This document shows, one piece after another, positions 33,901 through 41,329 of a stretch of DNA of 64,000 nucleotides. The stretch is from the NCBI GenBank assembly GCA_031761405.1, contig JASEVX010000013.1:33670458-33734457 (forward strand). Direction: 5' to 3'. A program made the translations under genes and the position numbers. The stretch comes from Serripes groenlandicus (taxonomy: Eukaryota > Mollusca > Bivalvia > Cardiida > Cardiidae). The notes beneath the pieces are model-generated. The model worked only from the letters and a program-made list of their open reading frames with translations, had not been told where the DNA came from and did no database searches. Within the stretch, counting starts at the first letter, position 1. Each line of letters begins with the position of its first letter.

Positions 33901-36089
33901 AATTATAAAGTTTTGTCATTTTGCACCTTTCCCGATGCCACTTTGCAGCCCTGTTTGTCAACGAAATCAATATGACTTGAATAGTTTTTGTAGAGAGTCA
34001 CTCAAAGAACATTTCTGCCAAATTATCTTTGCGTATTTTTCTCAATTTCTGATGCCGCAGCAACAAAAGTTCTACACAGAATGTAAGTCTGAACAATTTT
34101 GAAAGAGGACCATCAAAGGAACATTCCTGTGAAGTAACGTTGAAATTGGTTGAGTGGAATGGTAGGAGTTGTCATTTGTAGCAAATTTACCCCTTTTGTG
34201 ATGACGCGAGGTTGCTATGATTGCGTAACCAATCAATACGGCTTGAACAAATTAAGAAGATGATCACTGAAGTAAGATTCCTATTCAATTTTCTTAATAT
34301 CAGACTTAAAAAAAATGGAATTTCCAAATTTTGTCATTTTGCCCCTTTTCTGATGACTCCTGACTGCCATGTTTTTCAACCAAACAGTATGCCTTGAACA
34401 ATCTTTGTAGAGGGTCACCAAAGGAACATTTCTACTAAACTATATTGGAATCTGACATGCAGATTCAGAGGAGAAGATTTTTAAAGTTTGGACATTTTGC
34501 CCCCTTTCTGATGCCGCAACAACCAAAGTTCTCCATGGAATTTAATCTTTGAACAATTTTGAAAGAGGGCCACCAAAGAAACATTCCTGTAAAGTTTGGA
34601 TGAAATTGGTCCTGTGGTTTAGGAGGAGATGATGTTTACAGCTAAAAGTTAACAACGGACGATTTTGCCCCTTTTCTGATGCCTCCTGACTGCCATGTTT
34701 TCAACCAAACAGTATGCCTTGAACAATCTTTGTAGAGGGTCACCCAAGGAACATTTCTACCAAACAATATTGGAATCTGACATGCAGATTCAGAGGAGAA
34801 GATTTTTAAAGTTCGGACATTTTGCCCCCTTTCTGATGCCGCAGCTACCAAAGTTCTCCATGGAATTTAAATCTTTGAACAATTTTGAAAGAGGGCCATC
34901 AAAGGAACATTCCTGTGAAGTTTGGATGAAATTAGTCAAGTGGTTCAGGAGAAGATGATGTTTAAAGCTAAAAGTTAACAACGGACGATTTTGCCCCTTT
35001 TCTGATGCCTCCTGACTGCCATGTTTTCAACCAAACAATATGCCTTGAACAATCTCTGTAGAGGGTCACCCAAGGAACATTTCTACCAATATATATTGGA
35101 ATCTGACATGCAGATTCAGAGGAGAAGATTTTTAAATTTAAATCTTTGAACAATTTTGAAAGAGGGCCACCAAAGAAACATTCCTGTGAAGTTTGGATAA
35201 AATTGGTCCAGTGGTTCAGGAGGAGATGATGTTTAAAGCTAAAAGTTAACGACAGACGACGACGGACACAAAATGATCAGAATAGCTCACCTTGAGCCTT
35301 TGGCTCTAGGTGATCTAAAAATCAATGAGATAAATAATTTGATTACATGATTTACAACGAATTATGGAAATACAGGGGTCTTTTGTTTGACCCTTTCCTT
35401 GAGCAGGCTGTATTAGAAAACTTCTTTTGAGAAATTGCTTATGATGATGAGAATCTTGGTAGAGGGTCAACCATGGAACATTTGTGCCATATTTATTTTC
35501 TAATTGGGCTAATACTTTTTGACAAGAAGATTTTTAAATTTTAGACTATATACAATTTAATGAAAAGAAGCCTGGAGCCCTGCCATCCATGCACTTCAAC
35601 GCATCGGTATATGAAAAATCTTTATTGAAGGTCACCCAAGGAACATTTTTGCCAATTTTTTTTTTAAATAAGGTTAGTACTTTTGGACAAGAAGATTTTC
35701 ATTTCCTTTGCCAGAGTTTTTCATGAAATATAATTTGGTTTGGTCAAGATTGGCAATTTAACTCTTTTAGCAATTCTGAAAGGGCATCTCCTAAGGAACA
35801 TTCCTATGAGTTTGGTTGAAATTTACCCAGTGGTTTAGGAGGAATGTAATTTAAAGAAAGTGTTGACGTATGACGCACAACGGAAGACTTCCCAATGACA
35901 TCCATGGATTCTAAGAGCTCACACTAGACAAATAACAAAAATATAAGGTAGCAGTTAATAACAAATGTTTAACTTGCCTTCATCAATTTCTACGAGACTG
36001 TCTTGTGGTCTTTTCTGCACTATACACTCTTTCTGGGTCACCAGTAACCTTTCCAAGTATTCTGTCACCACTCTCCATTCTTTAACAGC
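21723..36089 (-). CDS. TRANK1: TRANK1-like gene (TPR and ankyrin repeat-containing protein 1), 3' nine exons
   Basis: Nine minus-strand exons join in frame: 36089-35978, 33649-33434, 32699-32533, 32034-31876, 28942-28778, 28471-28383, 27307-27165, 25952-22751, 21914-21723. With one base restored in an A-run in exon 8 they total 4446 nt, or 1481 residues plus stop, and every junction phase agrees. The first two exons carry the end of a UvrD-like superfamily-1 helicase domain, including motif VI (LYTALTRARVNVWIF). The middle exons are helical, TPR-like text (AADIYRKL, ASRCYEQQGLFNKAVEVLYE). The 3.2-kb exon 8 is the conserved C-terminal body with Cys/His clusters. The tail is acidic then basic. 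The vertebrate homologue is a very large protein of unclear biochemical role. The TPR, ankyrin and Walker-motif portions are not found upstream in this window, so the gene is partial, 5'-truncated, or continues across a very long intron. The C-terminal half alone fits TRANK1 best. Confidence 0.85.
22008..22218. mobile_element. Palindromic TTAA-type MITE in TRANK1-like last intron
   Basis: From TTAACCCTTTCCCATATT to ATATGGGAAGGACTTAA, with CAGAAGACGACTTTTGAAAA and core TGGCAAAAGGATAAATTACTC plus facing complement. Confidence 0.75.
22751..25952 (-). CDS. TRANK1: TRANK1-like exon 8 (3.2-kb C-terminal body, one apparent frameshift)
   Basis: Acceptor TTTTGTAG before ATGAAATC; donor TTAAAG followed by GTATAC. 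About 1067 codons, making most of the conserved C-terminal body. It includes a Cys/His cluster (CSFFCAGLECPNN then NCNRRH, about residue 604-628 of the joined fragment) that resembles a CCCH-type zinc site, and a second motif HCGFCGVYFANL about residue 1185. The reading frame shifts by one base at the T6 run (A6 in the sense) at 25379-25384: one extra A restores the whole exon and gives the correct exit phase, so an assembly miscall or polymorphism is more likely than a dead gene. Confidence 0.85.
26060..26222 (-). mobile_element. tRNA-derived SINE, internally shortened
   Basis: Begins GTTTGGTGTTTTACGCCG and includes TTTCCTGGGTAAGTTACTAG, TCCTGACACCAGCCAGTCAG. It then jumps to the head (GCGAGGTGGACGCTCTACCA, box A complement), so the middle with the box B side is deleted. 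Lies in intron 7 of the TRANK1-like gene. Confidence 0.65.
26480..26648. mobile_element. Palindromic TTAA-type MITE in intron 7
   Basis: TTAACTCTTTCTCACATG, CTGCAGCACACCACTTTTAA, core GTGGCAAAAGGAGAAATTAC and complement, then TTGTATGTGGGTCAATTGG as a worn right end. Confidence 0.65.
27165..27307 (-). CDS. TRANK1: TRANK1-like exon 7
   Basis: Acceptor TTATTCAG before GGCAGCAGA; donor GATAATG followed by GTAAGA. 143 nt, entering at phase 2 and leaving at phase 1. Text AAEKFHKLRNKERMLNAIDS and GYVKEAARILQDNG continues the helical repeat pattern. Confidence 0.8.
27470..28366 (-). mobile_element. SINE copy split by a minisatellite
   Basis: The left part (27470-27612) has SINE body motifs (GGTGTTTAATGCTGCATTCA, CTGAAACCAGTGG, CCCTGTGCCCCAAGGGG). 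The right part (28296-28366) is the tRNA-like head (GGATCGAACTTTGGGCTCCG, CACTCTAACCACAACACAAC). Between them, where other copies have a single TACTACCATTTTTAAAGTCT motif, lies about 680 bp of 12-bp repeat. It sits in intron 6. Confidence 0.7.
27613..28295. repeat. 12-bp minisatellite (ACTACCATGAAG / TCTACCATGAAG)
   Basis: About 57 tandem 12-bp units alternating ACTACCATGAAG and TCTACCATGAAG with scattered point changes. Because 12 is divisible by three and no unit has a stop, both strands stay open for 170-260 codons, giving low-complexity peptides. These are artefacts of the repeat, not genes. Confidence 0.9.
28383..28471 (-). CDS. TRANK1: TRANK1-like exon 6 (second GC donor)
   Basis: Acceptor TGATGTTAATT...ATTACAG is visible as CATTACAG before GAGCACGCG. 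89 nt (29 codons plus 2 nt) encoding MPGYLVAYKPADHYTEEKL. The frame requires a phase-2 exit, and the only matching site is CACAG followed by GCATGT, a second GC-AG donor. Too short for simple open-frame searches. Confidence 0.65.
28499..28708. mobile_element. Palindromic TTAA-type MITE filling intron 5
   Basis: CAACCCCTCTTCACCACATAC, GTAGCAGAAGACTTTAAAAAC, core GACAAAAGGATAAATTGCTT with complement, then TTGGGAAATTC. The intron between exons 6 and 5 is only 306 bp, so this element makes up about two thirds of it. Confidence 0.6.
28778..28942 (-). CDS. TRANK1: TRANK1-like exon 5
   Basis: Acceptor TTTCTTTCAG before TATGAGCGG; donor ATCAAG followed by GTAAAG. 165 nt, phase 0 at both ends. TPR-like helix pair (YERAADIYRKLRLPSASSRC, QGLFNKAVEVLYENESYSMA). 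Confidence 0.8.
29149..29220. mobile_element. Left half of a TTAA-type MITE
   Basis: TTAACCTTTCCCTACATACAAC, TCTGCAGCAGACGACTTTG and AAGGCAAAAAGC; no right half. Confidence 0.5.
29280..29813. repeat. Tandem ~170-bp repeat, left part
   Basis: About three units with AAAGTCCGCCGAAAGTGACG, AACTTGGCCTAGCCCTTAAG, TTGTTACCAAGTTTGAAAAA, CCGGTTCACATTTGTGGCAG and GCATGGAAACAGCAAC. The array is interrupted by the element at 29814-31403 and resumes at 31404. Confidence 0.8.
29814..31403 (+). mobile_element. Hairpin-ended repeat nested in a tandem array
   Basis: Starts ACAAGAGGACCATGATGGTC and CTATATCGCTCACCTG, ends at hairpin GCTCACCTTGCACTTCGTGC then ATAGGTGAGCTAAAAA. Flanks join seamlessly: ...AAGTTTGAAAA on the left and ACCGGTTCACATTCGTGG on the right reconstitute the host array, so both ends are exact to a few bases. 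About 1.59 kb. Interior: three 5'-type units (ACAATCTTGGTAGAGGTCCA) and three longer units (GGCAATTTTCCCCTTTTCTG). Encodes no protein. Confidence 0.8.
31404..31735. repeat. Tandem ~170-bp repeat, right part
   Basis: Continuation of the array interrupted by the nested element, with two further units and a worn third ending near 31730. Confidence 0.75.
31736..31830. mobile_element. Right half of a TTAA-type MITE
   Basis: TTTCAAAAAGCTGTCTGCTGC, AGAAAGCGTCTATATGAGGG and AAAGGGAGGGTTAACC. Confidence 0.5.
31876..32034 (-). CDS. TRANK1: TRANK1-like exon 4
   Basis: Acceptor TTTCAAG before GCATCAAGA; donor GGACAG followed by GTAATT. 159 nt, phase 0 at both ends (53 codons). Alanine-rich helical repeat text (REFLTAAEMYLNCSKPAKAA, RERELAAELFEKLGQ). 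A broken partial duplicate of the start of this exon lies just upstream at about 32092-32160. Confidence 0.8.
32092..32160 (-). pseudogene. Partial, broken duplicate of TRANK1-like exon 4
   Basis: Read on the minus strand, this ~65-bp segment aligns with the acceptor and first ~20 codons of exon 4: TTTCAAGGAATTAAACATTG, then CCCCAGGGAAATGTG, GGGAGTTCTTTAATGCTGC and AGAAATG, against exon 4 TTTCAAGGCATCAAGATTG, CCCCAGGGAAATGAG, GAGTTCCTTACTGC and AGAAATG. A TAA interrupts the copy. It lies about 60 bp upstream of the real exon in the same orientation, so a local tandem duplication is likely. Confidence 0.75.
32235..32505. mobile_element. Palindromic TTAA-type MITE in intron 3
   Basis: Worn left end, core CGAAAGGAGAAATTGCTC, then TTTGCCACAATGTTTTCAAC and right end AATATGGGAAAGGGTAAA. 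Ends about 30 bp from the exon 3 donor. Confidence 0.55.
32533..32699 (-). CDS. TRANK1: TRANK1-like exon 3
   Basis: Acceptor TATCATTTCAG before GTTTTGTGG; donor GTAAAA followed by GTGTGT. 167 nt, entering at phase 1 and leaving at phase 0. Encodes helical text (VEDWIRQGEDFMRHSLYSIA, CFGIAGETEKQKVALAHAQA) that looks like a TPR-type helix pair. Confidence 0.8.
32853..33066. mobile_element. Second palindromic MITE family with TTAA ends
   Basis: Terminal inverted repeats TTAACTCTTTCAGCGCC at left and GGCGCTGAAAGAGTTAA at right, 214 bp including TTAA at both edges. Inside is a strong hairpin, GCAAACAATGCAGATTCAGG ... CACCTGAAATCAGCATTGTT, with arms of about 30 bp and a loop GTGAT (about 32889-32960). 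TTAA edges fit a piggyBac-type element. A worn relative lies near 38630-38730. Confidence 0.8.
33193..33420. mobile_element. Palindromic TTAA-type MITE in intron 2
   Basis: TTAACCCTTTCCCACATACA to GTATGTGGAAATGGTTAA, with CATGCAGCAGACGACTTC, GTGGCAGATGGGTAAATTGC and complement. Full length, and about 13 bp from the exon 2 donor. Confidence 0.75.
33434..33649 (-). CDS. TRANK1: TRANK1-like exon 2 (UvrD helicase motif VI)
   Basis: The clearest diagnostic exon. SELKHLYTALTRARVNVWIF is superfamily-1 helicase motif VI with the conserved TRAR core that contacts nucleotide phosphates in active helicases. Acceptor TTTACAG before ATGTTTTACG; donor GAAGAAA followed by GTATGTCT. A palindromic MITE begins about 13 bp beyond the donor. 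Open reading continues past the donor to a TAA at 33417, but the splice signal and next exon's phase favour the donor. Confidence 0.85.
33703..35318 (+). repeat. Hairpin-ended repeat with three ~320-bp internal units
   Basis: Starts ACAAGAGTGCCAAGATGGCC and ends TCACCTTGAGCCTTTGGCTC then TAGGTGATCTAAAA. From about 34333 to 35255 a unit of roughly 320 bp occurs three times (GATGCCTCCTGACTGCCATG, GAATCTGACATGCAGATTCA, GCCCCCTTTCTGATGCCGCA); the last is shortened. It sits in intron 1 of the TRANK1-like gene. Confidence 0.75.
35319..35977. repeat. Worn hairpin-family sequence next to exon 1 donor
   Basis: Family segments (AATCTTGGTAGAGGGTCAAC, GGACAAGAAGATTTTTAAAT, AAGGAACATTCCTATGAG) in diverged form, without terminal hairpins. 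Confidence 0.5.
35978..36089 (-). CDS. TRANK1: TRANK1-like exon 1 of window (helicase, before motif VI)
   Basis: Acceptor TTTTATCACACCAG then GCTGTTAAAGAATGG (AVKEWRVVTEYLERL). The 112-nt exon enters at phase 0 and leaves at phase 1. The donor is GAAG followed by GCAAGT, a GC-AG intron with otherwise ideal consensus; no GT donor gives the phase needed by the next exon. A dispersed hairpin-family repeat begins about 12 bp upstream of the acceptor and supplies the pyrimidine tract. Confidence 0.75.
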
Positions 36090-36100
36090 CTGGTGTGATA

Positions 36101-36190
36101 AAACAAGAGGGCCATGATGGCCCTGGATCGTTCACCGGATTTTTTTTTACATTATTTACGTAAACTAGCAACAACCAATGCATCCCGTCT
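36101..36190 (+). repeat. 5' stub of a hairpin-ended repeat at the exon 1 acceptor
   Basis: ACAAGAGGGCCATGATGGCC then CTGGATCGTTCACCGGATTT, the typical 5' end, followed by unrelated sequence. No 3' end found nearby. Its complement gives CTCTTGTTTTA, the pyrimidine-rich part of the exon 1 splice acceptor. Confidence 0.65.
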
Positions 36191-37140
36191 TTTGTTTGAA
36201 ATACTTTCTTGGCAAACTGCAGTGATCATTATGGTTTCCAAAATCATTTCCGGTGACGAAGGAAGTCATCCCACAGTAAATTACGTTAATAACATGACAT
36301 CACTTAAATTAGATTGTAACATCAACGGAGTTTAACGAATTGACCGGATATTATCGAACATTCGAATTTACTACGAATGGATTATTGGGTCAACTCGGCT
36401 TAAATTCCATTTTCGTATTTAAATCGAGTTATGCCGGGTTGCAAGAAGTGAAGTTCGTTTGTTTGCAAACACCCTTTCCAAAATATAGAGGCATTCTGAT
36501 GCCTCTGCAACAGTCCATTACTTTTGATGTGCCATATTAATTTGTGTTAAACTGTATGTTGCTTTAAGCATGTATGTATTTGTTATGCAATACAGTTTAT
36601 TATTATTATTATCATAGTTGTAGTTTCTTTGTTTCTCTTTTTGTTGTTGTTATCATAATAATAAGTGATTAAGATCGGACTATAAACTTGAATAATATGT
36701 TTGTTGATGTTGATTCTTAGTCGATATGTTCCAAAATTCACATGTGAAAACCATTCACCTAAAGGACATGATCACCAATAGGACAATTTCGTTTCAAGAA
36801 AGCGTTCAGTCGCCGTGAAATAAATGAAAACACGTTTAAACGTATTATTATCGAAGGCAACTATTCACTTAATAAAAGAACGTTAATCATGAAAATCGGT
36901 ATTTAAAATTCGGAGATATATATTCATTGGGTGAACACGACCCCTAAAAAAAGGTCGATTTAAAGACGTCATTTCGACGTTATTTGGCGTCAATAACACT
37001 AGCATTTATTCGTTATGCATCTTTTATTTTGAACGGCTTGACATCAGAGATCCCATATTCCAATATTTAAGGATATTGGATCATATCGACAATGTACCTA
37101 CAAAGGTATAGAACTCCCTTTTAGCCACAATATGATAAAT
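36191..37140. other. Gene-free interval upstream of the TRANK1-like exons
   Basis: No further TRANK1-like exon seen on the minus strand. AT-rich, with a small (TTA)n tract at about 36600. Confidence 0.5.
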
Positions 37141-37164
37141 ATCAAATGTTAGAAAGCGTATAGC

Positions 37165-37312
37165 CGGCAATGTCTCCTTTTATTACAATGCTTTCAACTT
37201 TATTCAATTATTGTACTTTCGTTTAAAGTAAATTATAATGTTATTGCATAGCTGTTTACGAAGTCTTCTGCTGCAGATTTGTTTTAGGTTGGAAAAGGTT
37301 CAATGATTTGTT
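37165..37312. mobile_element. Right part of a TTAA-type MITE
   Basis: TGTCTCCTTTTATTACAATG, GTCTTCTGCTGCAGATTTG and GGTTGGAAAAGGTTCAA. Confidence 0.5.
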
Positions 37313-37404
37313 ACAAACGTCATGCATTTTCCATCAATGGGCTAAACTTTTTAAAAAGTATGAAGAACCTTGCCTTTGATGGATTAATCGATTGTTTGGC
37401 TTCA

Positions 37405-37615
37405 CAGCCTTTTCTGGGTAATGTTACCAGTGCTACTGGTACATTTATCCTGTTACCAGCCTGTCAGTCGTAATGCTTAACACCGCAACCGTGATGACAA
37501 TGGAGGGCAGCCATTACTACTATTGTGTAAGTATTTGGTTTGATCAGGCCGGGGTTCGAACTCACGACCTACGGCACTCGAGGCGGACGCTCTACCACTA
37601 CGCCACCGTGGCGGT
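37405..37615 (-). mobile_element. tRNA-derived SINE, best preserved head
   Basis: Body TTTTCTGGGTAATGTTACC, GTGCTACTGGTACATTTATC, TGGAGGGCAGCCATTACTAC. On the minus strand the head reads GCCACGGTGGCGTAGTGGTA, then GAGCGTCCGCC (box A region), and GAGTTCGAACCCC (box B). It would be a type-2 RNA polymerase III promoter. Not a tRNA gene: no proper acceptor stem pairs and it continues into the SINE body. Confidence 0.75.
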
Positions 37616-37741
37616 ACGTTGCCTTGGAAAAACGGTGAGTAGATTGCTGATGTGATGGAGTCTTGAAGAACATTGGCAGATGAATCAACGACTTTATACG
37701 GTTGAGATCGGCATTAACCATTTCCCAAATATATACAACAA

Positions 37742-38020
37742 TTGAGCCGTCCAGCGATGAAACCAACATTGTGGACTCTGCGTAAAGTATCGACCCGGAT
37801 CAGCATAAGCATGCCGCGCAGGATTAACCGGATAAAACTCTTCGGCTGCTGCGGATTTTCTGTTTCAGGAATCATTACTCTATACCTCTGTCCCCATGAG
37901 ACGAAATGTCTCGGCCCGGATCAGTCTGCGCGGACTGCGCAGACTGATCTGGGTCGATACATTACGCATATGCCATTAAACCCAACCAATCCATCAGACT
38001 ATATAATATGTATTTGATTC
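37742..38020. mobile_element. Palindromic MITE (GATCAGTCTGCGC family)
   Basis: Core GATCAGTCTGCGCGGACTGC then GCAGACTGATC is self-complementary, flanked by TCGACCCGGATCAGC and GGTCGATACATTACGC. A related worn copy is at about 39065-39200. Confidence 0.6.
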
Positions 38021-38077
38021 TGTAACAGTTGATCCCGAAGACCAATATTCCTTTGACGTGGCTCAAGACAAAATAAA

Positions 38078-38275
38078 CCTTAAGGCTTTCCCTCATACAA
38101 CAGTTCTGCAGCAGACGACTTTAAACATATTTTGTCAAAAAATAAGAATCTCTATAATTCGATGGGCAAAAGGAGAAATTGCTTGTTTTAAGCAATTTCT
38201 TCATTTGTCATTATGTTTTCAAAATCAGTCTGCTGCCGAGGCTTCATAAAGCATCTATACGAGGGAAAGGGTTAA
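38078..38275. mobile_element. Palindromic TTAA-type MITE
   Basis: TTAAGGCTTTCCCTCATAC to ACGAGGGAAAGGGTTAA with TCTGCAGCAGACGACTTTAA, core GGCAAAAGGAGAAATTGCTT and complement. A second copy begins directly after it (ACTTTCCCACATACAATAG) and runs into the poly-G tract. Confidence 0.8.
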
Positions 38276-38315
38276 GACTTTCCCACATACAATAGATTTG
38301 CAGCAGACGTTTTTG

Positions 38316-38355
<40 letters not shown>
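38316..38355. repeat. Poly-G tract of 40 bases
   Basis: Uninterrupted run of 40 G between GTTTTTGC and TTAACACAG, placed inside a second TTAA-type MITE copy that starts at about 38274. Confidence 0.9.
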
Positions 38356-38359
<4 letters not shown>

Positions 38360-39060
38360 CACAGACGATAAGCGATTCAAGTAATAACGTTGTTTAATTA
38401 AAGTTAATGTATGGCTTCAGTAAAATGACTTAATATTTGTAAAATTATTCGAAATCAATTAACTAAACAGATTTCCACACAAAACAAATTAAACCTTTCC
38501 ATCGCACAACAGTTCATCTATAGATTAGTTTAAATCTTTCAGTGCAGAATTTCACAAAGTTGACTCTTCCATGTTAAAAATTGGACCACTTAATTTTTCG
38601 TCCAATAGCACATTTGGAACAATTGAATGTCTAAATGGCCAACAATGCAGATTTTTGGAGAGACTGCTCGTTACCAGCTGTTTCACCTGAATATGCGCTG
38701 TTTACACAAGCCTAAACATGCATTTGGCAGTGACAGGGTTATAAAATGTCAAGTCTGAATCGTGGACAATCTCCGTAAATGAAAGTAACTGTAAAACAAC
38801 ATCAATAGAGCTTAGCACGTGTGCCGATCTGAGTATTTGCCCAAACTGATCAATTTGTACTTTTGAAACAATGTTTCCAAACGGAATCTGCGGTAGTAGC
38901 GTCAAAATACGTCTGCATGTAACTTTTGAACGTGTTTACTGGTCTCGATGTTTGGAAGATCGATTTTCGCATGGCGCAGTGCAATACACCTTACGTCTAA
39001 ACGGTGTTATTAACATGCGGGTCTCGAACAACCGCACAGGCGTCACAAACGACTTTAAAC
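38356..39060. other. Gene-free interval with a worn MITE
   Basis: About 38630-38730 resembles the 32853 family (CCAACAATGCAGATTTTTGG, CAGCTGTTTCACCTGAATAT, TGCGCTGTTTAC) in diverged form. Nothing coding. Confidence 0.5.
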
Positions 39061-39064
39061 TTCA

Positions 39065-39205
39065 GGGTTATTTGAGCCATTCCACGAGAAAACCAACAGT
39101 ATGCACTCTGCGTAATGTATCGACCCAGATCATCCCGAACAGGCTAATTCGGGCCGACACATTCCGTCTGAGGAAGATATGGGTATAGAGTAATTAACCC
39201 TGTAA
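39065..39205. mobile_element. Worn MITE of the GATCAGTCTGCGC family
   Basis: TATGCACTCTGCGTAATGTA, TCGACCCAGATCATCC, CAGGCTAATTCGGGCCGACAC and TTCCGTCTGAGGAAG match the layout at 37742-38020, but the palindrome is eroded. Confidence 0.5.
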
Positions 39206-39735
39206 CAGAAAATCCAGAGGAGGCGAAGAGTGTCTTTCCGGCTCATTTAAACAGTTGCCAGTTTGGGAATATTAGGCTAAAATTCTAGCTTTTCTTTGAG
39301 TTTTAGTCCATATTTATATACTCAGGGCCTCAGATAACTTTTTTAGTGAATTAGATATTTACCCCAGTGTTTTTAAGACAATATATTATTTTTGGCGATA
39401 GTTAATTAACCTCTGTTTGGAACTAGATGTTAAACAAATGATCTAGATTGTAGACCAATCAAATGTTGTATTTAATTAATGAAAAATAAATTGCTTTTTT
39501 AGTCGACATGAAATCATTTTGAAATCATTAAGGGAAAAGGGAGACAAAATAAGCAAAGTCTCCTTTTCTCACAATATTTTGAAACAGATTAACGTATGCT
39601 GATAATGTTGGCAAATCCATATATTTGGGGATCCCTCATTTATCCAGACACTATTTAAATTTAGTTTTGCTTAAATATGTTACACAGTTGATATCTAAGA
39701 TTAGTATTTGTCTTGTTCACATTAAGCGATAAATA
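39206..39735. other. Gene-free AT-rich interval
   Basis: Only a small worn MITE core (about 39530-39590, AAAGGGAGACAAAATAAGC / AGTCTCCTTTTCTCACAATA). No gene. Confidence 0.5.
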
Positions 39736-39738
39736 CGG

Positions 39739-39897
39739 AATATTATGTTGTGGGGTGGATAAATGAGTTCGTATTCCACGACAAGTAGCGTGGGAAAATC
39801 GATATCTTACGAGACCGTAGGTCGAGCTAAGATATGGATTTCCCCACGCTACGCGTCGTTAATACGAACTCTATTATCCACCCCACAACATAATATT
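39739..39897. mobile_element. Foldback MITE, ~159 bp
   Basis: Left arm AATATTATGTTGTGGGGTGG ... GTAGCGTGGGAAAATCGATA, right arm its near complement ending CCACCCCACAACATAATATT. Arms are about 70 bp with few mismatches around a short GAGACCGTAGGTCGAG centre. Non-coding; would form a long hairpin. Confidence 0.85.
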
Positions 39898-40550
39898 TCT
39901 TTTATTACATACCTACAATCTATGAGCAGCGAATATTTATTGAGTTTACATTTTATTAATAGTAAATAGTACTAATATCGTCATCAAACCGGTTACGTCA
40001 CTGTATGACGTCACAATCTTGTATTTACACCGCATATAGATACGGAATTTTAATCTGTCGTGGTGTATTTGCGCATGTCAATCTGTGTGTATTTCCACCG
40101 GAAAATAAACAGGCATGTAATAAATAGTTTTTATTACATTCCGATTTTGTTTGAGTCGATGTTAATTATTTGTGCAACACACATGTAAACAATTGATTTA
40201 TTTACTTTTAATTTGCTTTTGAGTACTCATCATTTCAAAAAGAATTGCTTTTTCTGACAATTCTTTTGCTTTTTTAGGCAAAAAAACTACTTATCTGTAG
40301 CCCTGTAAATCAACACAGACGGTTACATTTTGATGATATTGCGTGTATCTTACGACACTATGCTTTCTGATTGATTTACATATCTTTTCACAAGCCAATT
40401 TCTACTATGATTTCTGATTTACATAATTATATGTGTTTCTGAATGATTTACATGTTTTTTTCTAAATCCCTTTCTACTATTATTTCTAATAAACATAGAT
40501 GTGTTTTTCTTCTCCCTTTCAAGCAACTTAATATGATATGCTTGATTGAT
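39898..40550. other. Gene-free AT-rich interval
   Basis: Two CRE-like TGACGTCA motifs occur near 39990-40012 (GTTACGTCACTGTATGACGTCACAATC), but no nearby gene start is supported. Confidence 0.45.
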
Positions 40551-40554
40551 TGAT

Positions 40555-40800
40555 TTGGGTTTAACGCCGTTTTTAACAATTTCTGTCATATAACGGCGAC
40601 CAGTTCACCTACTCATGTGTTTCCTGGTTTTCCCACACCAGTACACCACACAACATACTTTCCAAGCAACTGGCTGCTTTTCCACATAGACTGTTAAACA
40701 GCGCATTGGTGAAAGACGAATAACGCATGTCACAGTGACTTTTGTCAAACGTCGGAAAGAATGTTGGCCGAGCTGGGTTTCGAACTCACAACCCCTATGA
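40555..40800 (-). mobile_element. tRNA-derived SINE, second family
   Basis: TTGGGTTTAACGCCGTTTTTAAC, TTCCTGGTTTTCCCACACCAG, and head complement GGGTTTCGAACTCACAACCC (box B). Different body from the 37405 family. Confidence 0.5.
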
Positions 40801-40877
40801 TATGATATATATATGATAAGAATAATAATAATAATAATCCATCTCCCTGTAAACATACAAGTCCGATTCGATTTTGT

Positions 40878-41081
40878 TTAACCCCTTTCCCACATACAAC
40901 AACTCTGCAGCAGCCGACTTTGAAAACATAGTAACAAAAACCTGATAACAAATCTCTATAAAATAATCTTTAATTGTTAAATAAAGTTGAAAACATTGAA
41001 TTTCGCCTTTGGTCATAATGTTTTCAAAAGACGTCTGCTGCTATTGCGTAAAAATGCGTCTGCTGGTGGGAAAGGGTTAAA
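40878..41081. mobile_element. Palindromic TTAA-type MITE
   Basis: TTAACCCCTTTCCCACATACAAC to GGTGGGAAAGGGTTAAA, with TCTGCAGCAGCCGACTTTGA and GTTTTCAAAAGACGTCTGCTG inside. Confidence 0.8.
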
Positions 41082-41329
41082 TCTAGTGTGTTATACATGC
41101 ATGCACGTTGGTGATGTTGTCCATTTACATGAATTATGTATATATGTATGCACACGTTCGCCGAATTCTTCACAGTTTGAATACGTTAGGCGCCTTATTA
41201 TGGTAATCTTCACATTTATTATCTAGATTACTAATATTTAAAACATCTAATTCTAAACTAATTCAGTAACAAAAAACATTGTTGAGCTAAATATTTGACA
41301 ATTCAGAGACATATATATATATATATTAT

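Noticed and set aside
37555..37615. tRNA gene on the minus strand
   Set aside because: tRNA-like head of a SINE found in several copies; no complete cloverleaf.
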